Below, piece after piece: positions 17,062 to 25,415 of a stretch of DNA of 64,000 bases; the stretch's first letter is position 1; every line of letters begins with the position of its first letter. Source of the DNA: Mediterraneibacter agrestimuris. GTDB taxonomy: Bacteria; Bacillota; Clostridia; Lachnospirales; Lachnospiraceae. The notes under the pieces were generated by a model. The model searched no databases, had not been told where the DNA came from, and saw only the letters and a program-made list of their open reading frames with translations. The DNA lies in contig NZ_CALPDG010000001.1 of NCBI RefSeq assembly GCF_943193195.1, forward strand, positions 1-64,000, read 5' to 3'. A program made the translations under genes and the position numbers.

Positions 17062-17448
17062 TTATTGATGACACCTTAGTTTATCGCAGTAATTCTGTAA
17101 CTGTTCAATAGCTTCGGATTTGCTAAATCCCAATGCAAACATCTTGCTCAAATATGAGCAACAAAGTTCTTTAATGGTATTTTGCTTTACCTGCTGTATG
17201 CAATCATAATCTTGCGTGACAGAATACTTTCCGCCCTTAGAGCAAATAATAAGGTGGTCTTGTTTTATCGCTTTATAAGATTTCAAAACGGTATTTGGAT
17301 TGATATGTAGTATTTCAGCCATTTCACGAACAGACGGAATACTATCCCCAGAGGAAAGCTCATTACTCAAAATGGCATATATCAGCTTCTGGGTAAGTTG
17401 TCTGGAAATAGGGGTTATGTCGTGAAACGCCCATTTTTCATAATTCAT
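17062..17448 (-). CDS. GntR/YtrA-type transcriptional regulator
   Basis: The start MNYEKWAFHDITPISRQL (17448) has GGAGGAAAAAA directly upstream. The 128-residue protein has a GntR winged helix (about 10-80: PISRQLTQKLIYAILSNELSSGDSIPSVREMAEILHINPNTVLKSYK, shown here in its parts as a continuous HTH) and only a short C-terminal helix. This is the YtrA subfamily build, whose members control neighbouring ABC transporter operons in response to cell-wall antibiotics. It is the last gene of the minus-strand ABC cluster, overlapping a small membrane protein gene by 11 bp, so it may control the cluster. The domain is clear; the ligand is unknown. Confidence 0.88.
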   Translation of the reverse strand: MNYEKWAFHDITPISRQLTQKLIYAILSNELSSGDSIPSVREMAEILHINPNTVLKSYKAIKQDHLIICSKGGKYSVTQDYDCIQQVKQNTIKELCCSYLSKMFALGFSKSEAIEQLQNYCDKLRCHQ

Positions 17449-17608
17449 TTTTTTCCTCCACCAATCGTAAAATTTCATCCGTAGAAGTCCATAGAATAAA
17501 AATAAGTATAAGCAATATGCCAACTGGTATCAGCAGTATTCCGATTAGGATCACGCTGATACCAGTTATGGTATAAGATAGACATTTTCTGAAATACAAG
17601 CCTGTCAT
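17438..17608 (-). CDS. Small hydrophobic membrane protein, coupled to its neighbours
   Basis: A 56-codon gene starts with ATG at 17608 inside the ATGA overlap with the lipoprotein stop and ends in TGA inside the beginning of the GntR gene. The product has a basic N-terminus (MTGLYFRKCLSY), one long hydrophobic segment of about 26 residues rich in Ile and Leu (residues 14-40) and an acidic C-terminal helix (TSTDEILRLVEEKNE). Four-base start/stop coupling on one side and an 11-bp overlap on the other support real translation. Small membrane proteins of this type accompany YtrA-regulated ABC transporters. I do not recognise a named family. Confidence 0.65.
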   Translation of the reverse strand: MTGLYFRKCLSYTITGISVILIGILLIPVGILLILIFILWTSTDEILRLVEEKNEL

Positions 17609-18093
17609 TCTACTGTCAATGTCAGAGTACCGCTGAAGTCCTCGCCTTTAAGGACGATGTAGTTATCTCCAGAGGAAATGGTGTACTCCTTTGTATCTTC
17701 TGAATTGTCATTTGCTATCGTATATTCATCACCACCTGCAATCCAATACAACTCAGCCGTACCTTCATCTATGGTTATCGTATAAGTCACAGTAAGTTGA
17801 TTACCGTTGCCTCGTTCCAAAGCTGTTCCGCCGAAGATAAACTCTTTCCCATTGAATTCATCATAAGTGGCTGTATAAGTACCCGTGTATGCGTCATCAC
17901 CCTTATCTTTTTCGCCTTGTAGGTCTTTTTCCTTTGTTAATGCGTGTTTGCTAAAAGATTGCATCCAACTATCCCATCCGTCAATCAGATTATCTTTCAA
18001 ACTTCCTTTGTCGTGATTTGAGCCGCAGCCTGCAACACAAAAAGTCAAACATAAAATCAAAATCAGAGATATTATTACTTTTGCACTTTTCAT
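17605..18093 (-). CDS. Secreted lipoprotein of the ABC cluster
   Basis: The start MKSAKVIISL at 18093 is chosen because AAGGAG lies about 11 bases before it, while the Met nine bases further upstream almost touches that site. The 162-residue product has a lipoprotein signal with the lipobox CVAGC (cleavage before the Cys at about 23), so it should be anchored on the outer face of the membrane. The mature part has a charged linker (KEKDLQGEKDKGDD) and a beta-rich C-terminal domain with YTGTYTATYDEFNGKE and repeated Thr-rich strands. Immunity lipoproteins of lantibiotic systems occupy this position and bind the peptide at the cell surface, but no direct family match is evident. Confidence 0.75.
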   Translation of the reverse strand: MKSAKVIISLILILCLTFCVAGCGSNHDKGSLKDNLIDGWDSWMQSFSKHALTKEKDLQGEKDKGDDAYTGTYTATYDEFNGKEFIFGGTALERGNGNQLTVTYTITIDEGTAELYWIAGGDEYTIANDNSEDTKEYTISSGDNYIVLKGEDFSGTLTLTVE

Positions 18094-18108
18094 ATTCCGC
18101 ATATCTCC

Positions 18109-18393
18109 TTACATAATTTTCGGTAAAACCATCATAGCGAATACAGCAACGCCGCCAACTGCATAAAGACCGTTCACAATCAAGCAAATCTTCATCAAAT
18201 TGTTCTGCACTTTTGCCCTAACATAAGATATGATTGTAAACACTCCGCTGAATATCATAAACGCCGCATAGCAGGAAATCATAATTTCAGCTACGGGTGA
18301 CTCTAACGCCCAATCGAACATTCTAAGCGGCAGGATAGTCCACGGAACAAAAAGCATAATGGTACTGATAGTAGTTAAAATTTTATTTTTCAT
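18109..18393 (-). CDS. Three-helix membrane protein
   Basis: The 94-residue product consists of three predicted membrane helices (about 8-27, 33-58 and 68-90) with short basic loops (RAKVQNN). The gene lies 15 bp upstream of the lipoprotein gene and 5 bp downstream of the permease gene, so it is firmly inside the ABC operon. It may be a small accessory subunit of the transporter. I do not recognise a named family. Confidence 0.7.
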   Translation of the reverse strand: MKNKILTTISTIMLFVPWTILPLRMFDWALESPVAEIMISCYAAFMIFSGVFTIISYVRAKVQNNLMKICLIVNGLYAVGGVAVFAMMVLPKIM

Positions 18394-18398
18394 ACTGA

Positions 18399-19169
18399 TT
18401 ATCTCCTTTCAGCCTTTCCGAAGTAGGAACAGGCAATCAATAAACAAATTACTGTGATACAGACAGCAACAGGCAGCCACGGAACTAACTCAACCTGTGC
18501 TGTATTTAGATTAGACGCTATCCTTCCGTACTCTGCCGTTACCACAAAGAACGGGTAAGCCATAGGATACGCAAACCAGATTTTCGTGTTAATCATCAAT
18601 ACGGACGGCACAATCGAAGCAAGTCCGATCCCGACAGAGAAAATCGGCGTCTGAATACAGACAGATAGAAGCCAGAAAAAGGTAAGCATCGGTATAGATG
18701 ACACAAGCAACAGTCCTGCTTCCTTAATTACAAATAACGGCGACAAGATAAAATTATAGTTCTGCGTTCCTGTCACAATAGCGGCACTCAGGTAATACAT
18801 AGCAACTGACATAAGGACTTGGACAGCTGCCAAAGAAAGCAGCACCACAAACTTTGCCATACATAATTTCGCTGTACTGATAGGCAGCGCAAGCATTTTC
18901 AAAATACCCTTGTTGCTTCTTTCGGTTTGGTTAAGCAAAACGGTACTAACAACCATACTTGCAGGGAAAATAAACCACGACATTGCAAGAAAGCCCTGTA
19001 TCAAAAAATTATATTCTGGAGATATGCCCTCTGCTTGCATTTGGAAGTTCATATTCGCATTAAAAATTGATGGTAGCCATAGGGCAATTACCGCTACTGA
19101 TAAAATCAGCATTATTTTAGAACGGCGTATTTTCTTAAACTCAACGCCGAGTAATGAAAGAAAACTCAT
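18399..19169 (-). CDS. ABC-2 permease, lantibiotic-immunity MutG/SpaG type
   Basis: The 256-residue protein has about six membrane helices and the N-terminal motif LGVEFKKIRRSKIMLIL common to the second permease of lantibiotic self-protection transporters (MutG, NukG, SpaG group). Its start overlaps the previous permease gene by four bases. With its partner it would form a heterodimeric channel powered by the ATPase two genes upstream, expelling an antimicrobial peptide from the membrane. No lantibiotic biosynthesis gene is nearby, so it probably protects against peptides made by others. Confidence 0.82.
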   Translation of the reverse strand: MSFLSLLGVEFKKIRRSKIMLILSVAVIALWLPSIFNANMNFQMQAEGISPEYNFLIQGFLAMSWFIFPASMVVSTVLLNQTERSNKGILKMLALPISTAKLCMAKFVVLLSLAAVQVLMSVAMYYLSAAIVTGTQNYNFILSPLFVIKEAGLLLVSSIPMLTFFWLLSVCIQTPIFSVGIGLASIVPSVLMINTKIWFAYPMAYPFFVVTAEYGRIASNLNTAQVELVPWLPVAVCITVICLLIACSYFGKAERR

Positions 19170-19888
19170 TCCATAAACCTCCTTACCTTCAAAAGAAATA
19201 CTTCCGCAATAGCGATAATGACGGTTTCAACCACGCTTGCAATCAGCATATTTCGGATAACATTTCCTGTTGTTCCTGCGAATGTCTGAAACGGCAGAGC
19301 AAATGGGAATATGGATAAAACAAATTTATCGGTAGGAAGCATTGTTGCCATAAACACACAAATAACTCCAATGCCAAGTGATACCCACATATTCTGACAA
19401 AGCGATGCAATGAAAAGTGATAACAACGCTGATGGCAGCATCAAGGCAAAGGCATATCCGAAACTTTTCAGCAGTTCCAATGCAAAATTGCCCGAAAGCT
19501 CAAACCAATGAGCAGAACAGAAGGCGATACCAATAGCTTCAAATATTAAGATGACTATTCCCATAACCGCAATCAAAACAGTTTTGCCAAAGAATAAATC
19601 CTGTTCTTTGATGGGCAGCATACACATTTTTTGAATAGCATTATCTGCATACTCGGTATGGTACATCAAACACGCACCTGCCACTAAGAGCAGAACATTC
19701 AGCATAGCCATCATCTGCCAGTTGGCATCCATCAAAATTTGAATTGGAGAGCTTTCAAGTCCGACATAAATTTCTGAACGAACTGCCATATTCACAACAG
19801 GAACAGCCGCATCCAGCAGACCGCCTACAATGAATGTAGGGATAAATCCTGTCCGTTTTACCTTTTTACATTCCAAACCGAAGGTCAT
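19166..19888 (-). CDS. ABC-2 permease, lantibiotic-immunity MutE/EpiE type
   Basis: The 240-residue protein begins MTFGLECKKVKRTGFIPTF, the usual opening of the first permease of the SpaE/MutE group, followed by six predicted membrane helices and a central KMCMLPIKEQDLFFGK cytoplasmic loop that contacts the ATPase. It overlaps the ATPase gene by four bases and the second permease gene by four bases, so all three subunits are translationally coupled. It forms the transmembrane part of the exporter encoded here. Confidence 0.82.
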   Translation of the reverse strand: MTFGLECKKVKRTGFIPTFIVGGLLDAAVPVVNMAVRSEIYVGLESSPIQILMDANWQMMAMLNVLLLVAGACLMYHTEYADNAIQKMCMLPIKEQDLFFGKTVLIAVMGIVILIFEAIGIAFCSAHWFELSGNFALELLKSFGYAFALMLPSALLSLFIASLCQNMWVSLGIGVICVFMATMLPTDKFVLSIFPFALPFQTFAGTTGNVIRNMLIASVVETVIIAIAEVFLLKVRRFME

Positions 19889-20640
19889 CTTGTACCACCT
19901 CTCTGCCTGTTGTCGACATCAATAAGTGCAAGGAAAGTATCTTCCAGATTATCCGTAGGATAGCCCTGTGATACGGCTCTCTGCTTCAGTTCATCAAGAC
20001 TTCCCTCAAACAGTAACCGTCCGTGATTGAGAATACCGATGTTGTCTGCCATAAGCTCAATTTCGGAAAGTAGGTGTGAGGACACCAAAACCGTGCAATC
20101 AAATTTTTGTGGTAGAGAACGAATAAGTGTTCTGATTTCGTGGATACCCACGGGGTCAAGTCCGTTTGTCGGCTCGTCAAGGATAAGGATAGGCGGTCTG
20201 CCAATCAATGCACTTGCAAGTCCTAATCGCTGTTTCATACCAAGCGAATATTTTTTTGCAAGTCTGTCTTTGTACTGTGTCAGCCCGACAAGTTCCAACG
20301 CATCCATAACGGCTGATTTTGGTAATCCCAAAATTTTACATACAATTTCCAAATTTTCCTTACCGCTTAAATTTCCGTAAAAAGCAGGGGCTTCAATGAA
20401 AGACCCGACTTCCTTCAAAATCTCAACTCGATTCCCCGGATATTTCTTTCCGTCAATCACAAAAGAGCCGCTTGTAGGTTTCGTCAGTCCGAGAAACATT
20501 TTCATTGTTGTGGATTTACCTGCTCCATTCGGACCGAGGAAACCATAAACCTTTCCTTTTGGAATATGAAGATTAACTTCAGATACAGCCGTAAAGTCTG
20601 CATAGGATTTCGTTAAATTGTTTGTTTCAATGATGTTCAT
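19885..20640 (-). CDS. ABC transporter ATPase, BcrA/SpaF-like
   Basis: The 251-residue ATPase has Walker A GPNGAGKST (about 36-44), the Q-loop region before AFYGNLSGKENLE, the signature YSLGMKQRLGLA, Walker B LILDEPTNGLDP and the switch His in VSSHLLSEIE. This is the BcrA/lantibiotic-protection subfamily, which works with small ABC-2 permeases against bacitracin-like or lantibiotic peptides. It is the first gene of the minus-strand operon (start after GAAAGGAGCAAACAGAT) and faces the two-component genes across a 150-bp control region, so the response regulator probably drives both sides. Confidence 0.9.
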   Translation of the reverse strand: MNIIETNNLTKSYADFTAVSEVNLHIPKGKVYGFLGPNGAGKSTTMKMFLGLTKPTSGSFVIDGKKYPGNRVEILKEVGSFIEAPAFYGNLSGKENLEIVCKILGLPKSAVMDALELVGLTQYKDRLAKKYSLGMKQRLGLASALIGRPPILILDEPTNGLDPVGIHEIRTLIRSLPQKFDCTVLVSSHLLSEIELMADNIGILNHGRLLFEGSLDELKQRAVSQGYPTDNLEDTFLALIDVDNRQRGGTR

Positions 20641-20704
20641 ATCTGTTTGCTCCTTTCTCGATATGGTTTCATTCTACAATTCCAACCTTGCGGCAACATT
20701 CTCT

Positions 20705-20767
20705 CTACCTTACATCTACCTTACATTTATTCGCACATTATAAAATTTCATATTTATATGCTATAAT
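20705..20767. promoter_or_regulatory. Direct-repeat regulator site in a divergent control region
   Basis: CTACCTTACAT occurs twice without a gap (20705-20715 and 20716-20726), one helical turn apart, the usual geometry for an OmpR-type dimer. TATAAT (20762-20767) follows on the plus strand, about 25 bp before the response regulator start, with no good -35 hexamer, which suits an activated promoter. The same repeats would lie upstream of the ABC operon on the minus strand. Confidence 0.55.
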
Positions 20768-20791
20768 GTGAAACAGAAAGAAGGTGTCCGT

Positions 20792-21496
20792 ATGGATTTT
20801 GAATATTTGAAGAACAAACGCCTGCTGCTCGTTGATGATGAGCAGGAGCTTTTGGATATGGTTGTATCCATTTTAAAAGAGGAAGGTTTTAATAATATAG
20901 CAACTGCTAAAACTATCAAAGAAGCACTTGCTTTGGCAGACAACTTCCAACCAGAATTTGCAATCCTCGATGTAATGCTGCCAGACGGTAACGGTTTCTC
21001 TTTAATGGAACAGCTAAAGCAAAAGGGTGAATATCCCATATTATTTTTAACTGCCCGTGGAGAGGACGAGGACAAATTCAAAGGCTTTGGTCTTGGTGCA
21101 GATGATTATGTGGTTAAACCATTTCTGCCAAAGGAGCTGACATTCCGCATAATGGCTATCTTACGCAGAAGCTATAAAGGCGAAAATCCTCTTATAAAAT
21201 TACAGAACAGCGAAATTGACTTTGACCGTGCAGAAGTAATCAAAGGCGGAGAGCATATTGCTCTGACCGCAAAAGAACATGATATTCTGGCTGCCTTGTA
21301 CCGCAATGTAGGTCGTATCGTAACAATAGATGCTCTGTGTGAAGCAGCTTGGGGCGAAAACCCTTTCGGGTATGAAAATTCTTTAATGGCTCACATAAGA
21401 CGTATCAGAGAAAAAATCGAATTAAATCCCTCACGCCCCGTATCATTAATCACGGTTAAGGGATTAGGATATAAGCTGATTGTCGGGGGTAAGTGA
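20792..21496 (+). CDS. OmpR-family response regulator
   Basis: The start MDFEYLKNKRLL (20792) follows AAGGTG; an in-frame GTG at 20768 overlaps the promoter and is not used. The 234-residue protein has a receiver domain with the acidic pair in LLLVDDEQE, the phosphoacceptor Asp in FAILDVMLPDGNGF, the Thr in LFLTARGEDED and the Lys in DYVVKPF. A winged-helix DNA-binding domain follows, with LTAKEHDILAAL and the ending GLGYKLIVG. It is coupled to the kinase gene downstream and faces the lantibiotic-immunity ABC operon, which it most likely activates. Confidence 0.92.
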   Translation: MDFEYLKNKRLLLVDDEQELLDMVVSILKEEGFNNIATAKTIKEALALADNFQPEFAILDVMLPDGNGFSLMEQLKQKGEYPILFLTARGEDEDKFKGFGLGADDYVVKPFLPKELTFRIMAILRRSYKGENPLIKLQNSEIDFDRAEVIKGGEHIALTAKEHDILAALYRNVGRIVTIDALCEAAWGENPFGYENSLMAHIRRIREKIELNPSRPVSLITVKGLGYKLIVGGK

Positions 21497-21497
21497 T

Positions 21498-22901
21498 ATG
21501 AAAAGTGTACCTAAACTAATACGCCGTTTTGTCGGCATTTTACTTCTCAGCTCAATTCTTTTAATCATCTTAAATATCGTCCTGTTAGTTGTATTTACAA
21601 CGAGGCAGATACCCAATGCGAGGCCGTGGAAAACTGCTGAAGAAGTCGTTAACGCCTTACATCAGGCAAAGGACGGAAATTATGTACTGACAGACGAAAT
21701 GGCTCTTGAATTAAGTGAAGCCGATGTCTGGGGCATTTTCATCGACAATGACACGAAGCAGGTAGTCTGGAAAACAGATAATTTACCAGACACCGTACCT
21801 ACGACATACACTCTTTCGGATATTGCAAGCTTAACCCGTGGATATATAAGCGACTATCCAACCTTTACGGGCGAAGCAGAAAACGGGCTTGTGGTGCTTG
21901 GCTATCCAAAAGAGAGTTTTTGGAAACATATGTGGTCGAGTTGGGATTATCAGTTAATCGCTAACTTACCTAAAACTGTCCTTACGGTATTGATAATCAA
22001 TGTTATCGTCATATTTATTATCTATGTGACAGCGAATACAAAACTCTTAAAATCGGTCAAGCCCATTACAAAGGGAATACAGGATTTATCTGTTGGAGAG
22101 CCTGTGCAGATTAAAGAAAGCGGTTTGCTTTCCGAAATTTCCGCAAACATTAATCATACCTCTGATATTCTTCAAAGTCAGAAATATCAACTACGAAAAA
22201 AGGAAACTGCAAGAGCGAATTGGATCGCAGGAGTTTCTCATGACATCAGAACTCCGTTATCTATGGTTATGGGGTATGCAGGTCAACTAAAGGACGATGC
22301 AAATTTGAATCCTGAAGAACGCCAAAAGGCAGAAGTCATTGTTAGACAAAGTAAGCGTATGCAGAACTTAATCAATGACCTTAATCTTGCGTCCAAATTA
22401 GAGTACAATATGCAGCCGATAAATCCTGCAAAGCAAAATCTAATTGCTATTGTTCGGCAGGTAGTTGTTGATTTTATCAATATGGATATTGAGGACAAAT
22501 ATCCGATTGAATGGGAAACAGACGAAGCCTTAACTATCTGCCCTGTAAATGCTGATAAGGATTTACTAAAGCGAGCGATTAGCAATCTCATTCAAAACAG
22601 CATCAATCATAATGAACAAGGCTGTAAAATCTATGTCAGCGTTACGGCTGATAGCTACAAATGCACAGTAGGTGTTTCTGATGACGGCGTTGGAGCTACT
22701 GACGAGCAAATAGAAAAGCTCAATAATGCTCCGCATTATATGTTCTGCGATGAAAATACAACTGAGCAACGCCACGGTTTAGGATTGCTTATCGTAAAAC
22801 AAATTGTAGCTGCACACGATGGTATAACTGTAATTGAACATAGTACCTATGGCGGATTTACCGTTAAACTTACATTACCGATAAACAACCTCGTCTTTTG
22901 A
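21498..22901 (+). CDS. Sensor histidine kinase with extracellular domain
   Basis: The start MKSVPKLIRRF (21498) lies one base after the response regulator stop region and follows GGGGGTAAGTGAT. The 467-residue protein has a first membrane helix (about 14-36), an extracellular sensor of about 120 residues, a second helix (about 165-185), a HAMP-like linker and a HisKA domain with the phosphoacceptor His in GVSHDIRTPLSMV. The HATPase part carries the N-box LIQNSINHN, then DDGVGA and HGLGLLIVKQI. It senses an extracellular signal, probably a cell-wall-active peptide, and phosphorylates its cognate regulator. Confidence 0.92.
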   Translation: MKSVPKLIRRFVGILLLSSILLIILNIVLLVVFTTRQIPNARPWKTAEEVVNALHQAKDGNYVLTDEMALELSEADVWGIFIDNDTKQVVWKTDNLPDTVPTTYTLSDIASLTRGYISDYPTFTGEAENGLVVLGYPKESFWKHMWSSWDYQLIANLPKTVLTVLIINVIVIFIIYVTANTKLLKSVKPITKGIQDLSVGEPVQIKESGLLSEISANINHTSDILQSQKYQLRKKETARANWIAGVSHDIRTPLSMVMGYAGQLKDDANLNPEERQKAEVIVRQSKRMQNLINDLNLASKLEYNMQPINPAKQNLIAIVRQVVVDFINMDIEDKYPIEWETDEALTICPVNADKDLLKRAISNLIQNSINHNEQGCKIYVSVTADSYKCTVGVSDDGVGATDEQIEKLNNAPHYMFCDENTTEQRHGLGLLIVKQIVAAHDGITVIEHSTYGGFTVKLTLPINNLVF

Positions 22902-23054
22902 TAGGTAACAAGGCAACTATATTTATCTATGAATAAATTTTGCATTGGATAAATTATAAAATCTAAATGCTGGATTTTATCTCATCGAGTCGTATCGTGA
23001 AATGGACGAACACATTCTGGAGGAATATATATTGAAAGGTGTATACAACAAGGT

Positions 23055-23321
23055 ATGGGATCCTATCCCCTAAAAGTCGGGGGACGTATTTATAAAACTG
23101 TATTCGCTGTATTTGTATGCTTTTTTATTGATACAATTCGTAACGCTGGTGCTCCGTTTTATGCGGCTATTGCTGCCATTCTTTGTATGCGGCAGAATCA
23201 GCAGGACAGTTTTCAATAAGCCAAAAATAGAGAATTTGCGACCATAATAGATGGTATATGGGGAATGATTTTGCTGCCGCCCTTTCCCATAATCGAAGAA
23301 AGGGGGATTTTCCATGACTGA
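23055..23321 (+). pseudogene. Remnant of an aromatic-acid-exporter/FUSC-type membrane protein
   Basis: From the ATG at 23055 the frame reads MGSYPLKVGGRIYKTVFAVF and then a membrane helix with PFYAAIAAILCMRQNQ, the conserved opening of ArAE/FUSC-like exporters. A TAA at 23217-23219 interrupts it. The same frame continues with AKNREFATIIDGIWGMILL, again family-like, before the match ends and a TGA closes it at 23319. So a premature stop and a 3' deletion have left about 85 codons of a protein that is normally several times longer. Upstream bases from about 22981 also read as a short open stretch (GFYLIESYREMDEHILEEYI) of unknown origin. The rest of 22902-23054 shows nothing I can support. Confidence 0.6.
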
Positions 23322-23344
23322 TTCCAAACACTTAATATTGAAGG

Positions 23345-23373
23345 TTGTATTGTTCGATTTAAAGAACTATAAT
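23345..23373 (+). promoter_or_regulatory. Promoter of the HTH/two-component operon
   Basis: TTGTAT (23345-23350), a 17-bp spacer and TATAAT (23368-23373) end 20 bp before the start of the small HTH gene at 23394, which has GGAGGTGCGAG just upstream of its ATG. Confidence 0.6.
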
Positions 23374-23393
23374 AGATTCTATGGAGGTGCGAG

Positions 23394-23582
23394 ATGGACT
23401 ATATGACATTAAAAGAGGCCGCCGAGAAATGGGGCGTGACACCTCGTAGAGTGAATTATTATTGTGCCGGTGGGCGTATCTCCGGCGCTGTGAAGATGGC
23501 CTGTGTTTGGCTGCTCCCTAAAACTGCGGAAAAGCCAGTTGATGGCCGGACAAAACAAGGAAAGGAGCAAAAGCATGAGTAA
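23394..23582 (+). CDS. Small MerR/excisionase-like HTH protein
   Basis: The 62-residue protein starts MDYMTLKEAAEKWGVTPRRVN, the helix-turn-helix of MerR-like and excisionase-like DNA-binding proteins, followed by YYCAGGRISGAVKM and a basic tail. It overlaps the response regulator start by eight bases, so it is the first gene of this two-component operon and may control it. The length is typical for stand-alone HTH proteins of this class. Confidence 0.75.
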   Translation: MDYMTLKEAAEKWGVTPRRVNYYCAGGRISGAVKMACVWLLPKTAEKPVDGRTKQGKEQKHE

Positions 23583-24261
23583 TATATTACTTCTTGAAGA
23601 TGATCTGAGCCTGATTAACGGGCTTTCTTTTGCGTTCAAAAAACAGGGATTTGAATTAGTTGTTGCCAGAACCCTCAAAGAAGCAGACAGTTTGTGGACA
23701 GATGGAAAATATGATTTGCTGGTGCTTGATGTATCACTGCCGGATGGCACTGGATTTGAATTTTGCAAAAAAGTGCGGCAGGTTTCCAAAGTCCCCATCA
23801 TGTTTTTGACAGCGGCAGATGAAGAAATGAACATTATCATGGGATTGGACATTGGCGGAGACGATTATATTACAAAACCGTTTAAGCTGGGAGTGTTAGT
23901 ATCCAGAGTAAATGCACTGCTTCGTCGGGCAAAGGATTTTAGCTCCGCAGATACACAGCTGGAATCCAACGGAATGAAAGTGCTTTTGCTGCAAGGGGAG
24001 GCGTTCAAGAATGGAAAGCTATTGGATCTGACTGCCGCAGAATATAAACTGCTGTGTCTGTTTATGAGAAACCCTAACATGGTACTTACCAAAGAACAAA
24101 TTTTAGATAAGCTATGGGACTGCGATGGAAATTATATTGACAGCAGTACCCTTACCGTATATATGAGGCGGCTGCGTATGAAGATCGAGGATAATCCGAG
24201 TGAACCACAAATGCTCCTGACGGTTCGGGGAATGGGTTACAAATGGAATGTGATCGGGTGA
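23575..24261 (+). CDS. OmpR-family response regulator (Bce/VanR-like)
   Basis: The start MSNILLLEDDLSLING at 23575 follows AAGGAGCAAAAGC; upstream Met codons lie inside the HTH gene. The 228-residue protein has a receiver with LLLEDD, the phosphoacceptor Asp in LLVLDVSLPDGTGF, MFLTAADEE and DYITKPF. A winged-helix effector domain follows, with LTAAEYKLLCLF and the ending GMGYKWNVIG. It is followed by its kinase with a 7-bp gap and then by an ABC ATPase and permease, the order seen in antibiotic-sensing Bce-type modules. It probably activates those transporter genes. Confidence 0.92.
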   Translation: MSNILLLEDDLSLINGLSFAFKKQGFELVVARTLKEADSLWTDGKYDLLVLDVSLPDGTGFEFCKKVRQVSKVPIMFLTAADEEMNIIMGLDIGGDDYITKPFKLGVLVSRVNALLRRAKDFSSADTQLESNGMKVLLLQGEAFKNGKLLDLTAAEYKLLCLFMRNPNMVLTKEQILDKLWDCDGNYIDSSTLTVYMRRLRMKIEDNPSEPQMLLTVRGMGYKWNVIG

Positions 24262-24268
24262 GGGGTCT

Positions 24269-25306
24269 ATGAAAATATTTGCAAACAAAGAGATCAAAAG
24301 ATTGTTTCTTGTATTATCAGTTATTTGGGTGACCTCCTTTCTGCTGACACAAGGGTTCTTATGGCTGTGCTATCAGCGGTTTTCTTTGTTCCTATTGCTT
24401 GTTTTTGTATTGGAAGGAGGGGCCATATTGGCAGCGTGTTGTTCCTATTTCACCAAACAAAATCAAGTTATGGAACAGGCGGTATCACAGATCAATGCGT
24501 ATCTTGACGGAGATCACAATGCCCGTATTGAATGTGATGATGAGGGCGAACTGTATCGGTTGTTTCATTCTGTCAATTCTCTGTCGGCTGTCTTAAATGC
24601 TCACGCAGATAACGAACTTCGGGAAAAGGAATTTCTGAAAAATACAATCTCTGATATTTCCCACCAACTGAAAACACCGCTGGCTGCTTTGAATATTTAT
24701 AATGGTCTGCTTCAGGACGAAGATATGGAATTGAGTACGGTAAAAGAGTTTGCTGATTTATCCGAACAGGAACTTGACCGCATTGAAACACTGGTACAAA
24801 ACCTGCTCAAGATTACAAGACTGGATGCCAGTGCCATCGTGTTGGAAAAGGCCACAGAGAATGTGGCGGATATGATACGGGATATTGAACTGCATTTTGC
24901 ATATAGAGCCAGACAGGAAAAGAAGGAAATCATTCTGTCTGGCTCGGATCATGTTTCTCTTTGCTGTGATCGTGATTGGCTGTCTGAGGCAATCGACAAT
25001 ATTGTGAAAAATGCGTTTGACCATACGGAAAATGGTGCTGCCATTCGCATCACATGGAAGGCGTTGCCATCTGGTGTTCAAATTGTGGTAAAGGATAATG
25101 GATGTGGCATCCACCCGGAGGATATACACCATATTTTCAAGCGTTTTTATCGCAGCCGTTTTTCAAAAGATACACAGGGTATCGGTCTTGGCCTCCCGCT
25201 TGCGAAAGCAGTCATTGAAGCACACGGGGGAGCAATCGAGGTAGACAGTGAATTGGGCAGAGGGACAAGTTTCACGATGAATTTTCTGATTCCTACAAAA
25301 TTGTAG
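24269..25306 (+). CDS. Intramembrane-sensing histidine kinase
   Basis: The 345-residue kinase has two membrane helices at the N-terminus (about 11-32 and 39-60) joined by only a few residues, so it has almost no extracellular domain. This is the intramembrane-sensing class that reads the activity of a neighbouring ABC transporter. The phosphoacceptor His is in DISHQLKTPLAAL, the N-box in IVKNAFDHTE, then DNGCGI and the G-box GIGLGLPLAKAV. It follows its regulator gene directly and precedes the ABC ATPase gene by about 110 bp. Since the permease gene downstream is frameshifted, signalling may be impaired. Confidence 0.9.
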   Translation: MKIFANKEIKRLFLVLSVIWVTSFLLTQGFLWLCYQRFSLFLLLVFVLEGGAILAACCSYFTKQNQVMEQAVSQINAYLDGDHNARIECDDEGELYRLFHSVNSLSAVLNAHADNELREKEFLKNTISDISHQLKTPLAALNIYNGLLQDEDMELSTVKEFADLSEQELDRIETLVQNLLKITRLDASAIVLEKATENVADMIRDIELHFAYRARQEKKEIILSGSDHVSLCCDRDWLSEAIDNIVKNAFDHTENGAAIRITWKALPSGVQIVVKDNGCGIHPEDIHHIFKRFYRSRFSKDTQGIGLGLPLAKAVIEAHGGAIEVDSELGRGTSFTMNFLIPTKL

Positions 25307-25415
25307 GCTGATTGTAGGGTTACAGTAATATTTCAGTGCTATTCTTTCAGTCGTAGATAGGAAACGAAGTCTGCCTGTCTGCATCGCAAAAACATAAGAA
25401 AGAGGTGTTTGCACT

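Noticed and set aside
17062-22901. Lantibiotic biosynthesis cluster
   Set aside because: Only immunity-type ABC, regulatory and lipoprotein genes are present. No precursor peptide with a leader or LanB/LanC/LanM-type enzyme is visible on either strand.
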